Under the pieces are notes generated by a model. The model saw nothing but the letters and a program-made list of their open reading frames with translations, was not told the DNA's origin and made no database searches. Shown here piece after piece: positions 23,271-34,713 of a DNA stretch of 64,000 nt (positions within the stretch are counted from its first letter, which is position 1; each line of letters begins with the position of its first letter). This stretch comes from Eumeta japonica (lineage: Eukaryota; Arthropoda; Insecta; Lepidoptera; Psychidae). Position numbers and translations under genes: made by a program. The DNA lies in NCBI GenBank assembly GCA_005406025.1, contig BGZK01000746.1:186001-250000 (forward strand), in the 5' to 3' direction.

Positions 23271-24379
23271 AACATCCTTCCTAACACCCTTTTCAACGCG
23301 TGGATAGTCTTCCGTCAACTAATTGATGTTCAAATTAAAACACTCGCTGCGAATATCCGAATGCAGGTTGAGTCGTCGTCTTAAGCCGTCGATTTCACAT
23401 TTGCTTCAACAGCCATCAACAGTACCTGGAGAAATCAGACCAACGTGGAGAGTTCAATGTGCAAGTCTCTCAACCTAATACAAGGATTGTGGAAGGGCAT
23501 ATACCTCAGTGACATGAGGTTCCCGTGTTGGTTATTGCGACAACCAATATAGGAACCGCCACCGAATAAATGTTTGTTGTACCTTAATTCTACTACGTAT
23601 AGAATTAACGTTTGCATATTATAGATATTCAAGTCGGGCGTCGCGATTCCAAACTTGTACTCCTTCGATCGAAACATTTGTAAAGTATGTGACATACATT
23701 ATTTGTGATCTGCATGTTTCATTCGAATATGCACTCGAGCGGAATACAGATGTTCTAATATACGTTTTTAGCATTGTCTTTCGGACCAAACTCACAGTCG
23801 CTGTGAGAGTTGAATTATATATTAACATATGAAACATATATTCTGATCACAATAAATACATAGCATAAAACTAGACATCAATGCACTCACATTATTAAAT
23901 AAATGTTGACTAAAAACCTACAGTGTTCATTACGATAAGTAAAAAAATAGGTGTATATTTTTTTCTAGTCTTCGTTTTATCAGATTTATATTAAATTTTA
24001 ACCATCTTCTTCACGAATTAAAAAGCTCACCTGAAACAAAAAATTCACCCTTGCTTTTAAAACAGCGAGTACCGGCGCAATTGTTTGCATACTTGTCCGC
24101 AGTCTTAATTTTTTTTTATCTCGTCCGGGAGTAATATACAATATAAAGTCACTGAATGACAAAAGGAAAATTTAAAATAATAATAGCTACAAAAAAAAAA
24201 TTAGTACTTTTTGTCGCTTTAAAATAGCTGAAAACTTTTTGAAGTACCACATCTCTTTTTCTCTTACTTGTATCACACACTGACATGTGCGTGAGAAGAA
24301 ATAAGAGCACAATGTTATAAACGTTAAAAAGCATGGCAAAAAAAACAAATTATCAAATATTGAAGAAACTATATTGTTA
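23271..24379. other. Non-coding
   Basis: Overlapping minus-strand frames at 23435-23837 have no recognisable motif and no convincing splice sites. The remainder is AT-rich. Confidence 0.35.
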
Positions 24380-24717
24380 ACTAGCTTTCGCCCGTAGCTC
24401 CGCCCAGTTACAACTGTAACTGAATATATGAAACTATTTTTCATATATTCAGTGACAGTTCAAGAAAGTTTTGCATGTAACTCGGCTTCTAGGCGGTGTA
24501 TGGAGATGATACATGTTTCATTTTTTAAATTAAATCTCCAGCAACACACCTTGAAAATCGGATTCTTATTCCGGAACTAATAAACATACAATTAGACAGA
24601 CAGAAATGTTAAAAATGTTTGTTAGGCTTCTATTGCATTTATAAAGACCTCCTACATTCGTTTTTCATTAATATTTCTCAAGTACATATATCGGTCGGTT
24701 ACAGTTTTATTATACGT
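24380..24717 (-). mobile_element. Non-autonomous Helitron-like element, copy E
   Basis: On the minus strand the 3' end reads GGGCGGAGCTACGGGCGAAAGCTAGT and the next base is T. This is the hairpin, CTAGT and target T of a Helitron. The 5' end (ATACGTATAATAAAACTGTA) matches the 5' end of the neighbouring Helitron at 26016. It directly abuts that element's 3' end, so the two lie head to tail. Non-coding. Confidence 0.6.
24412..24460. repeat. Hairpin, 22-base arms, inside Helitron copy E
   Basis: Arms 24412-24433 and 24439-24460 pair at 21 of 22 positions with a five-base loop. It lies just inside the 3' terminus of the Helitron copy. Confidence 0.8.
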
Positions 24718-24774
24718 ATCTAGCATCCCGGCCCGCTTCGCTGGGCGTCATTGAAAATAAGTACAATTTTTCTT

Positions 24775-25274
24775 TTAATTTTGTAATAAATGTTTGTCTC
24801 TATGATACGTGTTTTTCCGAAAATAGTTTACCTTGAAAGTCGGATTAAAGCCTTGTTCTCCAATTACATTCGCCCCAAATGATGTCATTTGAAAATGACT
24901 ATTATACCTTTGTATATATTTTTTTAAATGTTTAGATTGAGTTCCTTGGCCAGACAGCAGTGATTCTAGTGGTTTTGGTGGCAGTAGCAATTCTGGTAGT
25001 TTGACTTTTCCATTTAAACAACATAATTCTAGTGTTTCATGGTGAAATCTTAATGCATCACAATATTGACATGAGATGTTCATTGTTCCAAAGTCGATTG
25101 ATACATCATCAGCATAATTTTTTGTTGAATCGTATTTGAACGTCAAAGGTTCATATTGAACTATCCTTTTAGGTTGCCTATTTAGTCGACGCTCTAATTT
25201 TCTTTTTGTGTAAGCTCGAACTGAGCGTGGAGAACTTGACTGTTGTTGTTGTTCCGGAGTTATATCTAATCATG
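24775..25274 (-). pseudogene. Helitron helicase-like protein, N-terminal fragment
   Basis: The frame is open from just after a TGA near 25275 to TAA at 24775, about 165 codons, with no ATG. It contains CQYCDALRF, ELCCLNGKVKLPEL, PPKPLESLLSG, YIQRYNSHFQMTSFGA and FNPTFKV. These match, in order, the conserved segment found N-terminal to the Rep domain of Helitron proteins (CxxC...CC..GKV.LP, SLLSG, YNS.FQMTSFGA). A glutamine run precedes it. The Rep nuclease and helicase motifs are absent. In intact elements the protein nicks and copies the transposon by rolling-circle replication; this fragment cannot. The assignment rests on remembered family motifs. Confidence 0.8.
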
Positions 25275-25580
25275 ATTGCAAACTACAGACTTTTAATATT
25301 CATTGGTTAGTTTTCTGTTATCATAAATACATGTGACAACAGAACTGTCAAACAAAACGTCACTTTCCTTCTTATTAAAATATTAACTTTTGAATATTAA
25401 CTTTTCAGAATTTTTTCGATATAAGTACAAACCCTCTCCAGACGATTTTAAAGACAACGAAAAAAAAATTTTCCAATCGGTCAAGCCGTTCTTAATTGAT
25501 ACTCGGACATACATAGTCCATTTTTCTTTTATTTATACAGATATTTATACATAAGTAATAATAAATAATAATATTTATAC

Positions 25581-25700
25581 TAATATCAATCAATATCAAT
25601 CAACATCAATAAACGTCAATCAACATCAATCAACGTCAATCAACGGTATTCAAAATCAATCAACATCAACCAATATCAACCAATATCAATCAATATCAAG
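25581..25700 (+). repeat. 10-base minisatellite, 12 units
   Basis: Units of the form AAYRTCAATC repeat with an exact 10-base period across 120 bases inside the Helitron. Sequence variants (AACATCAATC, AACGTCAATC, AATATCAACC) show it is not brand new. Confidence 0.9.
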
Positions 25701-26016
25701 ATGATGACTACTGAAGTAGGTTGTGTATTAAGCTGTACAAGTTACTATAGTTTTTTGATTATCCCACGGGAACTATTCAATTTTCCGTGATTAAAAGTAT
25801 GTAAAATGTTGACTGGAAATGTAAGGTACCACCTTGCAAAATTTCATTTAATTCGGTCCAATAGTTTCGGAGATTAGCCCGTACAGACAGAGAAACAAAA
25901 AACTTGAAAAAAATCTAGATTGTTCTATTTCACATTTCACATCCCCCTGACTCGGTTTTTAGCGCTTTTTTTTATGTAAAGACATTCGACTTCTACAGTT
26001 TTATTATATGTATAGA

Positions 26017-28171
26017 TGATTGTTTGAACATTCATTAAAATTATATATATAATAACTATTTCTAAAGTATTCTTTTTATTTAACCCTAAATTTACTACTG
26101 TTTTCAAATTAAAAAAAAAATATTACATTTTAAAATGTAGAGATACGGTAATGGACGTAAATACCCTTTTTGCTTAAAATAGCTCAAAGACAATGAATGA
26201 AATTATTTCTTTGCAAAAAAAAAAACACTCTATTTGTTTTAATTAGTTTAAATAATAACATCAATAGATATCAACTGTCATGTTACACTTCTATAATCAG
26301 AAGAAACTTTCTGAGACGACAAAAAAAAAAAAACTAGGATGCTTTGCTTTAATACTGACAACTAGATCTATTTGTTTATCATGTTTATTTTTTCATAATA
26401 TTGGAGAAAAAATAGAAATTACTTGTAGCTAATCTTTCAATTATTATAAAAAAGGTGCTGTGAAATGGAAATTTTTCTAAAGAAATGATATTCAAGGATT
26501 GGAGATTTGAAATAAAATATTTGATTGTGCCAAAATAAGATTGAATATGTGACATTTTTTTGCAATAAACTAAATATAAAAGACACGTTATAACTAAAAT
26601 ATAAAAGTCGATACAAGTAATATATTTAAAAAAAACAGAATTTAATATGTGTATTCATTTGTTCTTTATCTTTTGTTCTTAAATGCTCATCAAAATGACA
26701 ATTTCGATGAGAATTTAGAGATATACGTTTTTAATGCACGTATTTAAATTGTTTTATGCACTTGATTTTTGTATTTTTTTTTTCGCAAATTGTTTTGAGG
26801 GGCTTAATATTATATTATTAATATTTAGGTATATGTCGTTGTTGTTCAATATTGAAATTATATAGTGATGTTTCTTCGGCTTCTTCTTAGTTATAATATT
26901 CATGTGAAAATAATTATAATTATACAAGTTAATAAAAATAATTTCTAATGTATAAGCTACATTTTTTTTGGACTAGAAGTCGTTTTATCAAACATATTGT
27001 GGCACTCTGACCCTAAAAGTTACTAAGTAAAGTCCTTGTTACAGTTTATTCTAGAAATCTATTTCGTTCTATTCAGTCTCTCTAAACCCACAGGCAACGG
27101 AAAGCGAACAACATACTACTTCGTTGTATTTGAAAAAAATCGGCGATCGTGCCTTACGGTCGTACAAAAGTCATATAAAAGTGCTCCGTTTTTATGTAAA
27201 TATTTACTAAATACGTCAAATCCGGTAACCCATTAGGAATGCAATCGTATTCATTCATTACTTAACATAAAAATAATGGAAAAGTTTCGACTTTACTCTC
27301 GTATTCGACAAAATGACAAGCAAATTAAGGGGTCGTATATAATGACACATTAGAACTCCCAACTGTATGAAAATAAAAAACAAAATGAATAGTTTGCGAG
27401 ATATGCGGTATCATTTAAATGTATTACAACAACAGCTAACAATATTTATTACAGTATCTGAAGTCCATTTTCGTGAGAAAATAAATTAGAATGTTTGTTT
27501 TTAAGCGAATGAAAATATTGTTCAACACACATTCAATGTCAAGGGACATGTCACGGTGTATCAAATTAACTCGCTGACACACTGACCGGAGCGTGTCTCT
27601 TACGTAACGCGTACATTCACAGCCGACTGTGAATCACAACGGTCTTGTAAGCAGAAAAAAGTGGCCACCGGCAAGTTGTATTACTCAACGTCGTGGAGTT
27701 AGTAACGGCATTGTATTAGGCGGCAGTTTAACATGTGAATGAGCGTTTTGGTTGAAATGCCTTATGATTATTTTGAAGTGCATTTTCAGGGTTGTAGAAC
27801 ATTATTGAGAGTTCTGATGCAGGGTTTAACACTTGTAAGGTTTAGGATGTTCTGGCAACGACTTAAGGGTTTTACACCGATTTTTATCTGTACTCTGCTG
27901 AGGCATAGCCATGCTCCACAGTCGTTTTATTTCGTACAGAAGAATTAGCAATTCAAGAATAAAATGTAATATGCGTCGTGTTCTAATTCAATATACTTAA
28001 GTATTTAAAAAACGATAATATTCAAAAAATAACGGTACACAAATATTTGATGTTGCCCCTTTATTGTGCAATCGTAAACAAGCTCAGGGCTACTCAATAT
28101 CAATCACAGTATAATGTATAAGCGGTAGCAATTTTATATTGGGATGTATCCCTAAATAAAATTTATTTTAG
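26017..28171. other. Non-coding, strongly AT-rich
   Basis: No exon supported. The plus-strand frame at 27739-27948 contains an acceptor-like TTTTCAG and a donor-like CTTGTAAGG but no recognisable protein. A CpG-richer patch lies at 27570-27720. Confidence 0.4.
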
Positions 28172-28425
28172 GACAAGAAAATCTGCAGAATCAGATTGAC
28201 GCTTTAAAAAATCAGTTTTTTGAAGAGGCAGTGGGTAGACCGCATCAATCGCAGACCACTGAGCTCGTGGGGCATCGTCTGTTACAGGCCAAAGACGCAT
28301 CAGCGACTCCTCTGGAGTTGCAGCTGTCCATGGACGGTATTGATCACCTACTATCTGATCAATTAACTAATACAATCAATATTTCAAATCTGATAAACTG
28401 GTACGATAAACTCTTGAATTGTTAG
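28172..28425 (+). CDS. Candidate 3'-terminal coding exon, unknown protein
   Basis: An acceptor AAATTTATTTTAG|GAC precedes an open frame of about 84 codons that ends in TAG at 28425. Codon use is balanced and clearly less AT-driven than the flanks (for example CTG CAG AAT CAG ATT, CTC GTG GGG CAT CGT CTG). The protein is hydrophilic and probably helical. It begins QENLQNQIDALKNQFFEEAV, which suits a coiled coil, and ends INWYDKLLNC. There is no ATG at the start, consistent with an internal splice. AATAAA lies 94 bases after the stop. I do not recognise the family. The only upstream plus-strand first-exon candidate is at 14086-14340. A retained fragment of a dead gene is the main alternative. 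Confidence 0.45.
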
Positions 28426-28518
28426 TGAATACTTATTTTAAACTGGCTCCTTATTTATAAATTGCCTGATTTTGAAAAGTGTTTCAAATTATAAAAACTA
28501 GAAAAATTTCGTCAACTA

Positions 28519-28524
28519 AATAAA
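28519..28524 (+). terminator. Poly(A) signal AATAAA after candidate last exon
   Basis: AATAAA within ACTAAATAAATG, followed by a TTGATTGAT stretch. It would give a 3' untranslated region of about 110-120 bases for the exon ending at 28425. Confidence 0.4.
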
Positions 28525-28612
28525 TGTTGATTGATCAAATAGGAATTTACCTTCCTGAAAATTTGAATGTTCTATACTAGACTAATAAAAATTAAAAAAA
28601 TCTTTAAAGTAA

Positions 28613-29150
28613 ACTAGATTTACGCTCGCGGCTTCGCCCACGTAGATATAGAGTGTGTTCCTTTATCGTTAATATGGAAAGACCTTGATCTCAATTCCAA
28701 TCTGGTTCTCGCTTTTAGTCATGCTCTTGATTTCGGGTTTCGAACCCCGTTTCGATTGACTTTCGATTAGCCTCTCCGTCCCGCCTTAATTTCTGATACA
28801 GCTTTCAAATTCGTAGAAAGCTAGAAAAAATTTAGTATCAAATTAAAATAAAAGTGTAGAATTCTATGTGTGAAAGTATTGTTATAATTTATACAATCAC
28901 CCCATCCCCCAATTTTTTTTCTGAGACCCGATTTAAATTAAACAAAATATTCTTCTCCAAGCCAAGCTCTTTCATTGAAAACAGCCTTAAAATCCGTTGA
29001 CTAATTTCAAAGAGGTGCGTGAATAGATAGATAGACAGACAGAAAAAAAATTTAAAAATCATTGTTTATCTTCTTCTTATCGTCCCATCTACATAAATTT
29101 ATTGTACATACACACGGGATTCTACTCTTTTGTTTTATATATGTACATAC
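28613..29150 (-). mobile_element. Non-autonomous Helitron-like element, copy C
   Basis: The minus-strand 3' end is GTGGGCGAAGCCGCGAGCG, TAAAT and CTAGT at 28613, followed by T. The 5' end lies near 29150 (TATGTACATATATAAAACAA). Just inside the 3' end, about 28680-28790, is the same degenerate six-base array (AATCGAAAG/GGAACCAGATTGG types) as in copies A, B and F. The internal stretch near 28990 (GAAATTAGTCAACGGATTTT) followed by GTCTGTCTATC is typical of such repeats. Confidence 0.6.
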
Positions 29151-30723
29151 AAAATTACATTTTTAACTAATTTCGGTTTAATAAACTAATTCTAGGGAAA
29201 AAGATTTTATTAACTGATTTTCCGCTATGGCATCTGTAAAATAACAGAAAACAACGCATTTAAAGATAAACTAGATACGTAGGAAAATATTCCTGTTTGA
29301 TATTATCTTTACAAAATTCTCAGGAACCTTTGAAAAACCTCTCTAACATCAGGAAACATATTTAAAAGAAAATACAGAATACGGTGAACTGCAAGAGCAA
29401 TCCACTTTATTTAAATTGTTGTAGTACCTATATAGTAGTGTAGTACCTAATGAATCACCGAGAACAATAGAAATACATAAAGGCATATCTTAAACTTGTC
29501 ATTTCTACATGTAATCATTTAAATTGGTATAAAAATAGCGTTTGTTATAACGGAATATAGAATTCGTGGTGTAATTATTTTTAATATAACAATTTTCCAT
29601 CTAAATTCATAATATAACGATATGTTTTAGGAATATTGCACGACTATTTGTTATCAAAACTTAATTTTATTCTAAATCTTTATTAATTGGTCAAGTTATT
29701 ATAAAGTACTGTATATAAATAATCATGCGTTTACATTTAGAAAAATAGTCGTTCAATTGAAATCTAATCAATACAAACATTCAATCAAGTCCAAACGACA
29801 TAATAAAGCAGTTTTACACAATCACCTATAAAATACAAATCAAACTGAACGTAAATTTTACAACTCTGCAAATTACGGCGAAATTTCACGTTCGGAATGT
29901 TTCATATTCTGATCTCTGTTTATTTATGAATCATAATTTAAACTAAATTACAATTTAATTGTAGAAAATTTGTAACTTTATTTTATAAGTGTTTTATTTA
30001 GATTTATTCAGGTATTAAAAAAATAAATTGTAAAATTGAAAGAGATATAAATTATTTTCCTTCTCTGCAGTTTTTTCCCTAGTTCTGGCTTTTTTGTCAG
30101 AAAGCCAGAATGCTTTTTTATGGAAAGGCCTTCTCTATAGAAAGGCTTTTTCTATAGAAAACGAGAATTACGATTTTAAAAACGAGGTGTTAACTGTGCC
30201 ATATTCATGAAGTGCACACGATGACAAGATCTAATTATTTTAAAATGTAATGTCGGCACAACCAAAACATAGTGAAATTTCGATGTATATTTCACAAGGC
30301 GTTTGTTACTACGTATGCCTGTTTTGAGTACTTCACTCTCATTTTCAAGTTTGTCAGAAATTATGCCTCTAAGGCAAGTAGGTATTTGTGTCTGCAAATT
30401 TTATGAGAGCAGACCTCTGTGTGAAGAGAATTATGCTATAATAGTATTTTGTTAGGGGATTTGGTTAGTGGTTTTGCATCGTTAATGGAAAAATAACACT
30501 TTAAACTTACTTAAAAGCGAAGATAGGAACAAGAAACTAGGTGATAAATTATTGATAATTCCATTAAACAAAAGGTTCATAATAGACGAACTACGCTCAG
30601 AGAGAAAGAGACATGTGCGAAAGGGATCTCATAAATTATTGTTTCCTTTTAATCAAGCTTATGAACAAATTAGTCCATTTTAACCTACTTCTAATTGTCG
30701 TTTCGTTTTGAAAATTCGGAGGT
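29151..30723. other. Non-coding, AT-rich
   Basis: No exon supported. A small hairpin (TTCTGGCTTT...AAAGCCAGAA) lies at about 30083-30109, next to a repeated AGAAAGGC(C/T)TT motif. Confidence 0.4.
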
Positions 30724-30945
30724 ATGTGTAATGCAAAAACCAATACAATAACAAAGTTTCACATGGATAGTGAAACTTTGTTATTTGATGTTAATGCACA
30801 CGTGAATAGTGGAACTCTTCAACAGTTGTTAGTAAATCTTTTGAGTTTGGACTCAAACGGTTTATTTGATGATTACATTAAAATGGATGAAGAGGCTGCG
30901 ATGATGAAATCAGAAAGTAGAGAATGGAATATAATGGCTAGCTGA
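30724..30945 (+). CDS. Candidate open frame ending just before a LINE tail, unknown product
   Basis: A 73-codon ATG frame, acidic and leucine-rich (LLVNLLSLDSNGLFDDYIKM), ending in TGA directly before sequence that leads into a LINE-type 3' tail. It might be the last residues of a retroelement protein or an unrelated small frame. A perfect 15-base inverted repeat around its second ATG (30748-30784) supplies part of the reading frame. No family is recognised. Confidence 0.25.
   Translation: MCNAKTNTITKFHMDSETLLFDVNAHVNSGTLQQLLVNLLSLDSNGLFDDYIKMDEEAAMMKSESREWNIMAS
30748..30784. repeat. Perfect 15-base hairpin
   Basis: ATAACAAAGTTTCAC at 30748-30762 pairs exactly with 30770-30784 around a seven-base loop that contains an ATG. 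Confidence 0.8.
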
Positions 30946-31245
30946 GGCAGAGCCATACAGTGCACAAATAGATCGGATTGAAAGGTGAAATACCACACTT
31001 TCACAGAATACAGACGTGAAATAGCCGCTTCCTCTGTTAATTCTCGTCAAGTGAGTGAGAGTTTTGGCGACCCGCTCCCCTTCTCCCTTTTCTCCCACCA
31101 CTGCATATCCCATTTCGTCCTAAGAAAGCGGCAACGTACTGGTGTCTACTGTGGGATTGCGGGTGTCCACGGGTACTGGTGATTATCTAATCTCTGATGG
31201 CTTTCTTGCTCGTTTACCCCTCAAATGTGCCATAAAAAAGTATGC
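30946..31245 (+). mobile_element. 3' end of a non-LTR retrotransposon
   Basis: The stretch CAACGTACTGGTGTCTACTG, then GGTGTCCACGGGTACTGGTG, ATTATCTAATCTCTGATGGC and TTGCTCGTTTACCCC, follows the familiar lepidopteran LINE tail (TCCAYGGGYRRYGGTGA..., TGCTCGTTTGCC). It ends near CATAAAAAAG. The strand is fixed by the tail. Only the 3' untranslated part is recognisable; the 5' boundary is uncertain. Confidence 0.6.
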
Positions 31246-31839
31246 CTATCGAGTTTGACCTCGTACGATTTGTTTCGACTAGTTCGATACTAGTATATAA
31301 TTACTGCCTGAGAGGTCACACTAAAAGGTCAAAAAATGTAATTTGAAAAACGAAAAGAAATATTACATACCAAACTGATAGTAAAAAAAAATAATAACAT
31401 AGTATTAATACACTAAAAAACACACTTTATTTAACTAAAAAGTAAAAAATATATTTAAATATAAAAATAGAAAAAAAAATTATTTAATCTTTTTAAACTG
31501 CACTCAGTTGAAACAGTGTGACGTATGTAGTGAATATATGTGTAGTTGAGCGTTTACCGCCAACATTTTATATTGTATGAATATTGCGGGTAGTCTGTAA
31601 TTAAACTAGACACGAACAGACATGTTGTTTTCACACATAACAAACAGACAGAAAAGAATCCACAAAACAATATATGACGTGCTTGATGTTAATGAATATA
31701 TTATCTTTGTAATAACTTTTGATAGCTGATCTGACTCGTGTCTCTCAGACTGTATTTGTGTAAGGTATGCAACTTGTAAATTATTGAGCTACCGTTTAAA
31801 TGTAGTTTAATGTAAAAAAAAATACAAGGAAAAACCAAG

Positions 31840-32275
31840 AGCGAATAGGGATTTGTTTGTATCATTAGTAAATATTAAAAAATAAGAGAGGGGGGGGTGG
31901 ACACAATTTATGCTACTTTTGGAGCGATTATTTCCTAAAATACTTTTTTAAATAAAAAAATGCTAAAAAACCTTAAAGCATTTTTAAAACAACTATCGAA
32001 ATATATGCCACATGTTCATGTTTGCTGAAAAAAAATCTTATTCAGCTTCTGCTACATGTATGGAGCTCTCCTCTAAAAACATTTATTTTTGTAATTTAAC
32101 TGCTAAAATAAGTACCGGCTTACACATAACATCTATATTTCAAATTTTATCAATATACATTTTGCAATTTTTTGAGTAAAATACCGATAGGTGGATAGAT
32201 GGACAGACAGACATCATGAAACTATAAGGGTTCCGTTTTAGCTATTTTGGCTTGGAACCCTAATAAAAAGTACTA
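31840..32275 (-). repeat. Dispersed lepidopteran repeat, TTAGGGTTCC type
   Basis: On the minus strand it begins TTAGGGTTCCAAGCCAAAAT and then GCTAAAACGGAACCCTTATA, an inverted GGTTCC pair. TGTCTGTCTGTCC follows. Further inside is CGCTCCAAAAGTAGC and a poly-C/G run (31890-31898). The order of segments is that of an abundant dispersed repeat I remember from moth and butterfly genomes. The class is not established from this sequence; the copy is diverged. Confidence 0.6.
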
Positions 32276-32399
32276 ACAATATTCACTATTCGGGTTGCCT
32301 ATATGATATTTTATGTTCTAACCGTCAACTACATACATAATTGTAATACGATTTAAATGAGTAAAAAAAGCCTTCTAATTAAACATCTATTTTTATCTA

Positions 32400-32795
32400 A
32401 AACACTATTTTATTTTTTCGTCAATTATTTCGCCGTGGCAAAAATTTGCAGTTTTCCGATGATTTACGATTCATTGTTTACTAATTATCTAAATCTCATT
32501 CTAAAATATTCAAAAACCTAACTGAAAATGATTTTTTCTAACAAATTATGAGCTGGACCAAAATTTACAAAGTATATTTTTTATATTTTTTTCATTACAT
32601 CCCTTATTACTTTCAAATAATACTTTACATGACATATTGATTGCATTTTTTTATTTGGATAACTTTTGATTTTTACACTTTATTTTCAAAATCACCTAAC
32701 ATTTTTATTGCGTTATGTTCTGGAAAAACTCATAGATAGACAGACAGACGGACAGACAAGAGAGTAGGTTCTTAAGGGTTTCATTGTTCTTGTAA
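32400..32795 (-). repeat. Diverged copy of the TTAGGGTTCC-type repeat
   Basis: The minus strand reads AAACCCTTAAGAACCTACTC, TCTTGTCTGTCCGTCTGTCTG, then a sequence with TTTTTCCAGAACATAACGC. This matches the beginning of the same repeat without the terminal TTAGGGTTCC. Confidence 0.4.
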
Positions 32796-34399
32796 GGTGA
32801 AATATTCTAAAAATCACACCAAATTAACGGTTGATATGAAAACAGGCATCGTTATGAGACGTTATTGGGTTTCGCTAATAAATCTGCATGCGGTTTATTT
32901 TCAGACGGCGAAAGCTAATAAATAGTGCGTTCACATCGACTCGTTAAACGCACGAAAACTATTCGCTGTTTCGCAGAAACACGAAAATCTAGATCAAGAT
33001 TCTTATAATTAACGGCGATGTTTAGAGAAACTGAAAACAGACTTCCTTGGCGGGTGTTGACTTGTACTGAATTTTTATTTGAGATACATTTAAAGATTCA
33101 GTTCGGTAGCGATCTGGAAACGCATGCAGACGTGTCGTAAAAGTGATGAACTATGGTTACTCGTGGCTTTACTTGCTTAAATTTAAGAGATTTCAAAAAG
33201 GACAGATTTTCTCTAATACCAGTATCTAATTATAAAATAAACAATACGGTCAACAAAACAAACGTTGTACGCCATATGATGTTAAGAGTGTATGAAATGA
33301 AACCGTATAAAACAGCTTTGTTTAGTAGATGACTAAATAAGGCTACTGTGTTTTTACATAGTTTTGTTATGTAGAGCTCGTGCCATTTATTCGCCGGCCT
33401 TTGTATATTATAATCTGAGTACAGCAAAAATAAAAGCCCTGAAAAATTCGAATAAGTCTCAAGCCGTGAGAGTTTGATGGCATGGGAGGCAAAAAATTAT
33501 GTATGCAGATATTGAATCGATCAAAAGTGTCGATGATATTTGCCTGTTTTTGATATCGACACTGGTAAGATACTGGGCCGGGAAGTCCGAAACTCTTGTT
33601 TTCTTTTATAAAAAGAAAATTCCATTAAAAAAAAAAATAAGAAAGTTCTCCTAAACACTGACCTACATCATGTACACTCCAACTCCAAAGGGCTCGTTTT
33701 GAGATACGGAACGCTAAAAAAGAAGACCATACCATAATTAGTTTAAAAAAAAAATTGATATTTTGGTCGCTATTATCATATACTTTATCACTGTCAAGGA
33801 ACTTTTAGTCGGAATTCTAATGACACGCGGCAGCTAAATGGTAATTAAATAACGATCAAGTGAAACAGTCCATTAAAATACAAGCAACAAATTATCGGAT
33901 ATTTTTTATCACCGTGAGATATATATAACATTCCGAGTATATATATATATGTATATATATATTTACACTCGGAATGTTTCGAGGGCGACCTTCAAGCCGA
34001 TTGACCGGGCACACTAATATGGCAGTTGATAGTTACTGTTTACATCATGAATAAATGATGACATCATTCTACTAGGGCGAGTCGTAGAAACCAAAATGTG
34101 TATTGTCACCACAACCACACCCTATGGCCTCTGTCTCGCCCGTACGTACGTCTCGTTCATTGCGTATTACAATGAGTCTTCAACTTCTGTTGCGGCGATG
34201 ATCTTATTTTAACTAGCAATTTTCGGATTGCCAGAATGGTGTTAATATTCTCAGAAGAAAGACTAAATTAAATTAATGGGCTTTTCAGACGTATGATTAT
34301 TGATGTAATTTTATTTTATGATTTTAATGGCTAATAAATGTTACTTTGCGTTATAAACTTTTCTGATCATAATCCTTATTTATACATTTATAAGCGTAA
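32796..34399. other. Non-coding
   Basis: No exon supported. A further short repeat end (ACGGAACGCTAAAAAA) occurs at about 33703-33718. A CpG-richer patch lies at 34120-34165. Confidence 0.35.
33927..33978. repeat. Inverted repeat around an (AT)n core
   Basis: AACATTCCGAGT at 33927-33938 pairs exactly with 33967-33978; the spacer is almost entirely alternating AT. Confidence 0.75.
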
Positions 34400-34713
34400 T
34401 ACCACCATTGACTGACTGACTGATTGCCTGACTTAAAACGAGATTTGCAACTATACGCCCAATTGACTTGAAATTTGATACAGTTACTCTTTTAGGGACG
34501 TACACGCTCACTAATAACAAATTTTGCGCAAATCCTATCCGAAAAAAATATCGTTTTATGAAATTTCCGAAACTATAGGTTAGATAAACTTGAATTTTGG
34601 TACAGCCACTCTATTCGGGACGAAAAGGCTTACATAGGGTTTTACACAAATTCTATCGAATGAAATTTTTCATCATTTTGTCTATGCGGGCGGAGCTGCA
34701 GGCAAAAACTTGT
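34400..34713 (+). mobile_element. Non-autonomous Helitron-like element, copy D
   Basis: It begins with the GACTGACTGACTGATTGCCT stretch also seen near the 5' end of copy A. It ends GCGGGCGGAGCTGCAGGCAA then AAACTTGT, a one-base variant of the CTAGT end, at 34713. A repeated internal segment (TTGATACAG... and TTGGTACAG..., each followed by CTCT and GGGACG) suggests internal duplication. Non-coding; the exact TC start is unclear. Confidence 0.55.

Larger units (their letters stand above)
24718..26016 (-). mobile_element. Helitron with remnant of the replication protein
   Basis: The minus-strand 5' end is A|TCTATACATATAATAAAACTG at 26016. The 3' end is a GC-rich hairpin (GCCCAGCGAAGCGGGC) then GGGATGCTAGAT at about 24718. 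About 1.3 kb long, it carries a fragment of the Helitron helicase protein (24775-25274) and a 10-base minisatellite (25581-25700). The sequence behind the 5' end (CGAAACTATTGGACCGAATT) is typical of lepidopteran Helitrons. It lacks most of the replicase and the helicase domain, so it is a non-autonomous deletion derivative. Confidence 0.7.

Noticed and set aside
25581..25700. CRISPR-like array
   Set aside because: The unit is a 10-base tandem repeat without spacers, in an insect-type genome.
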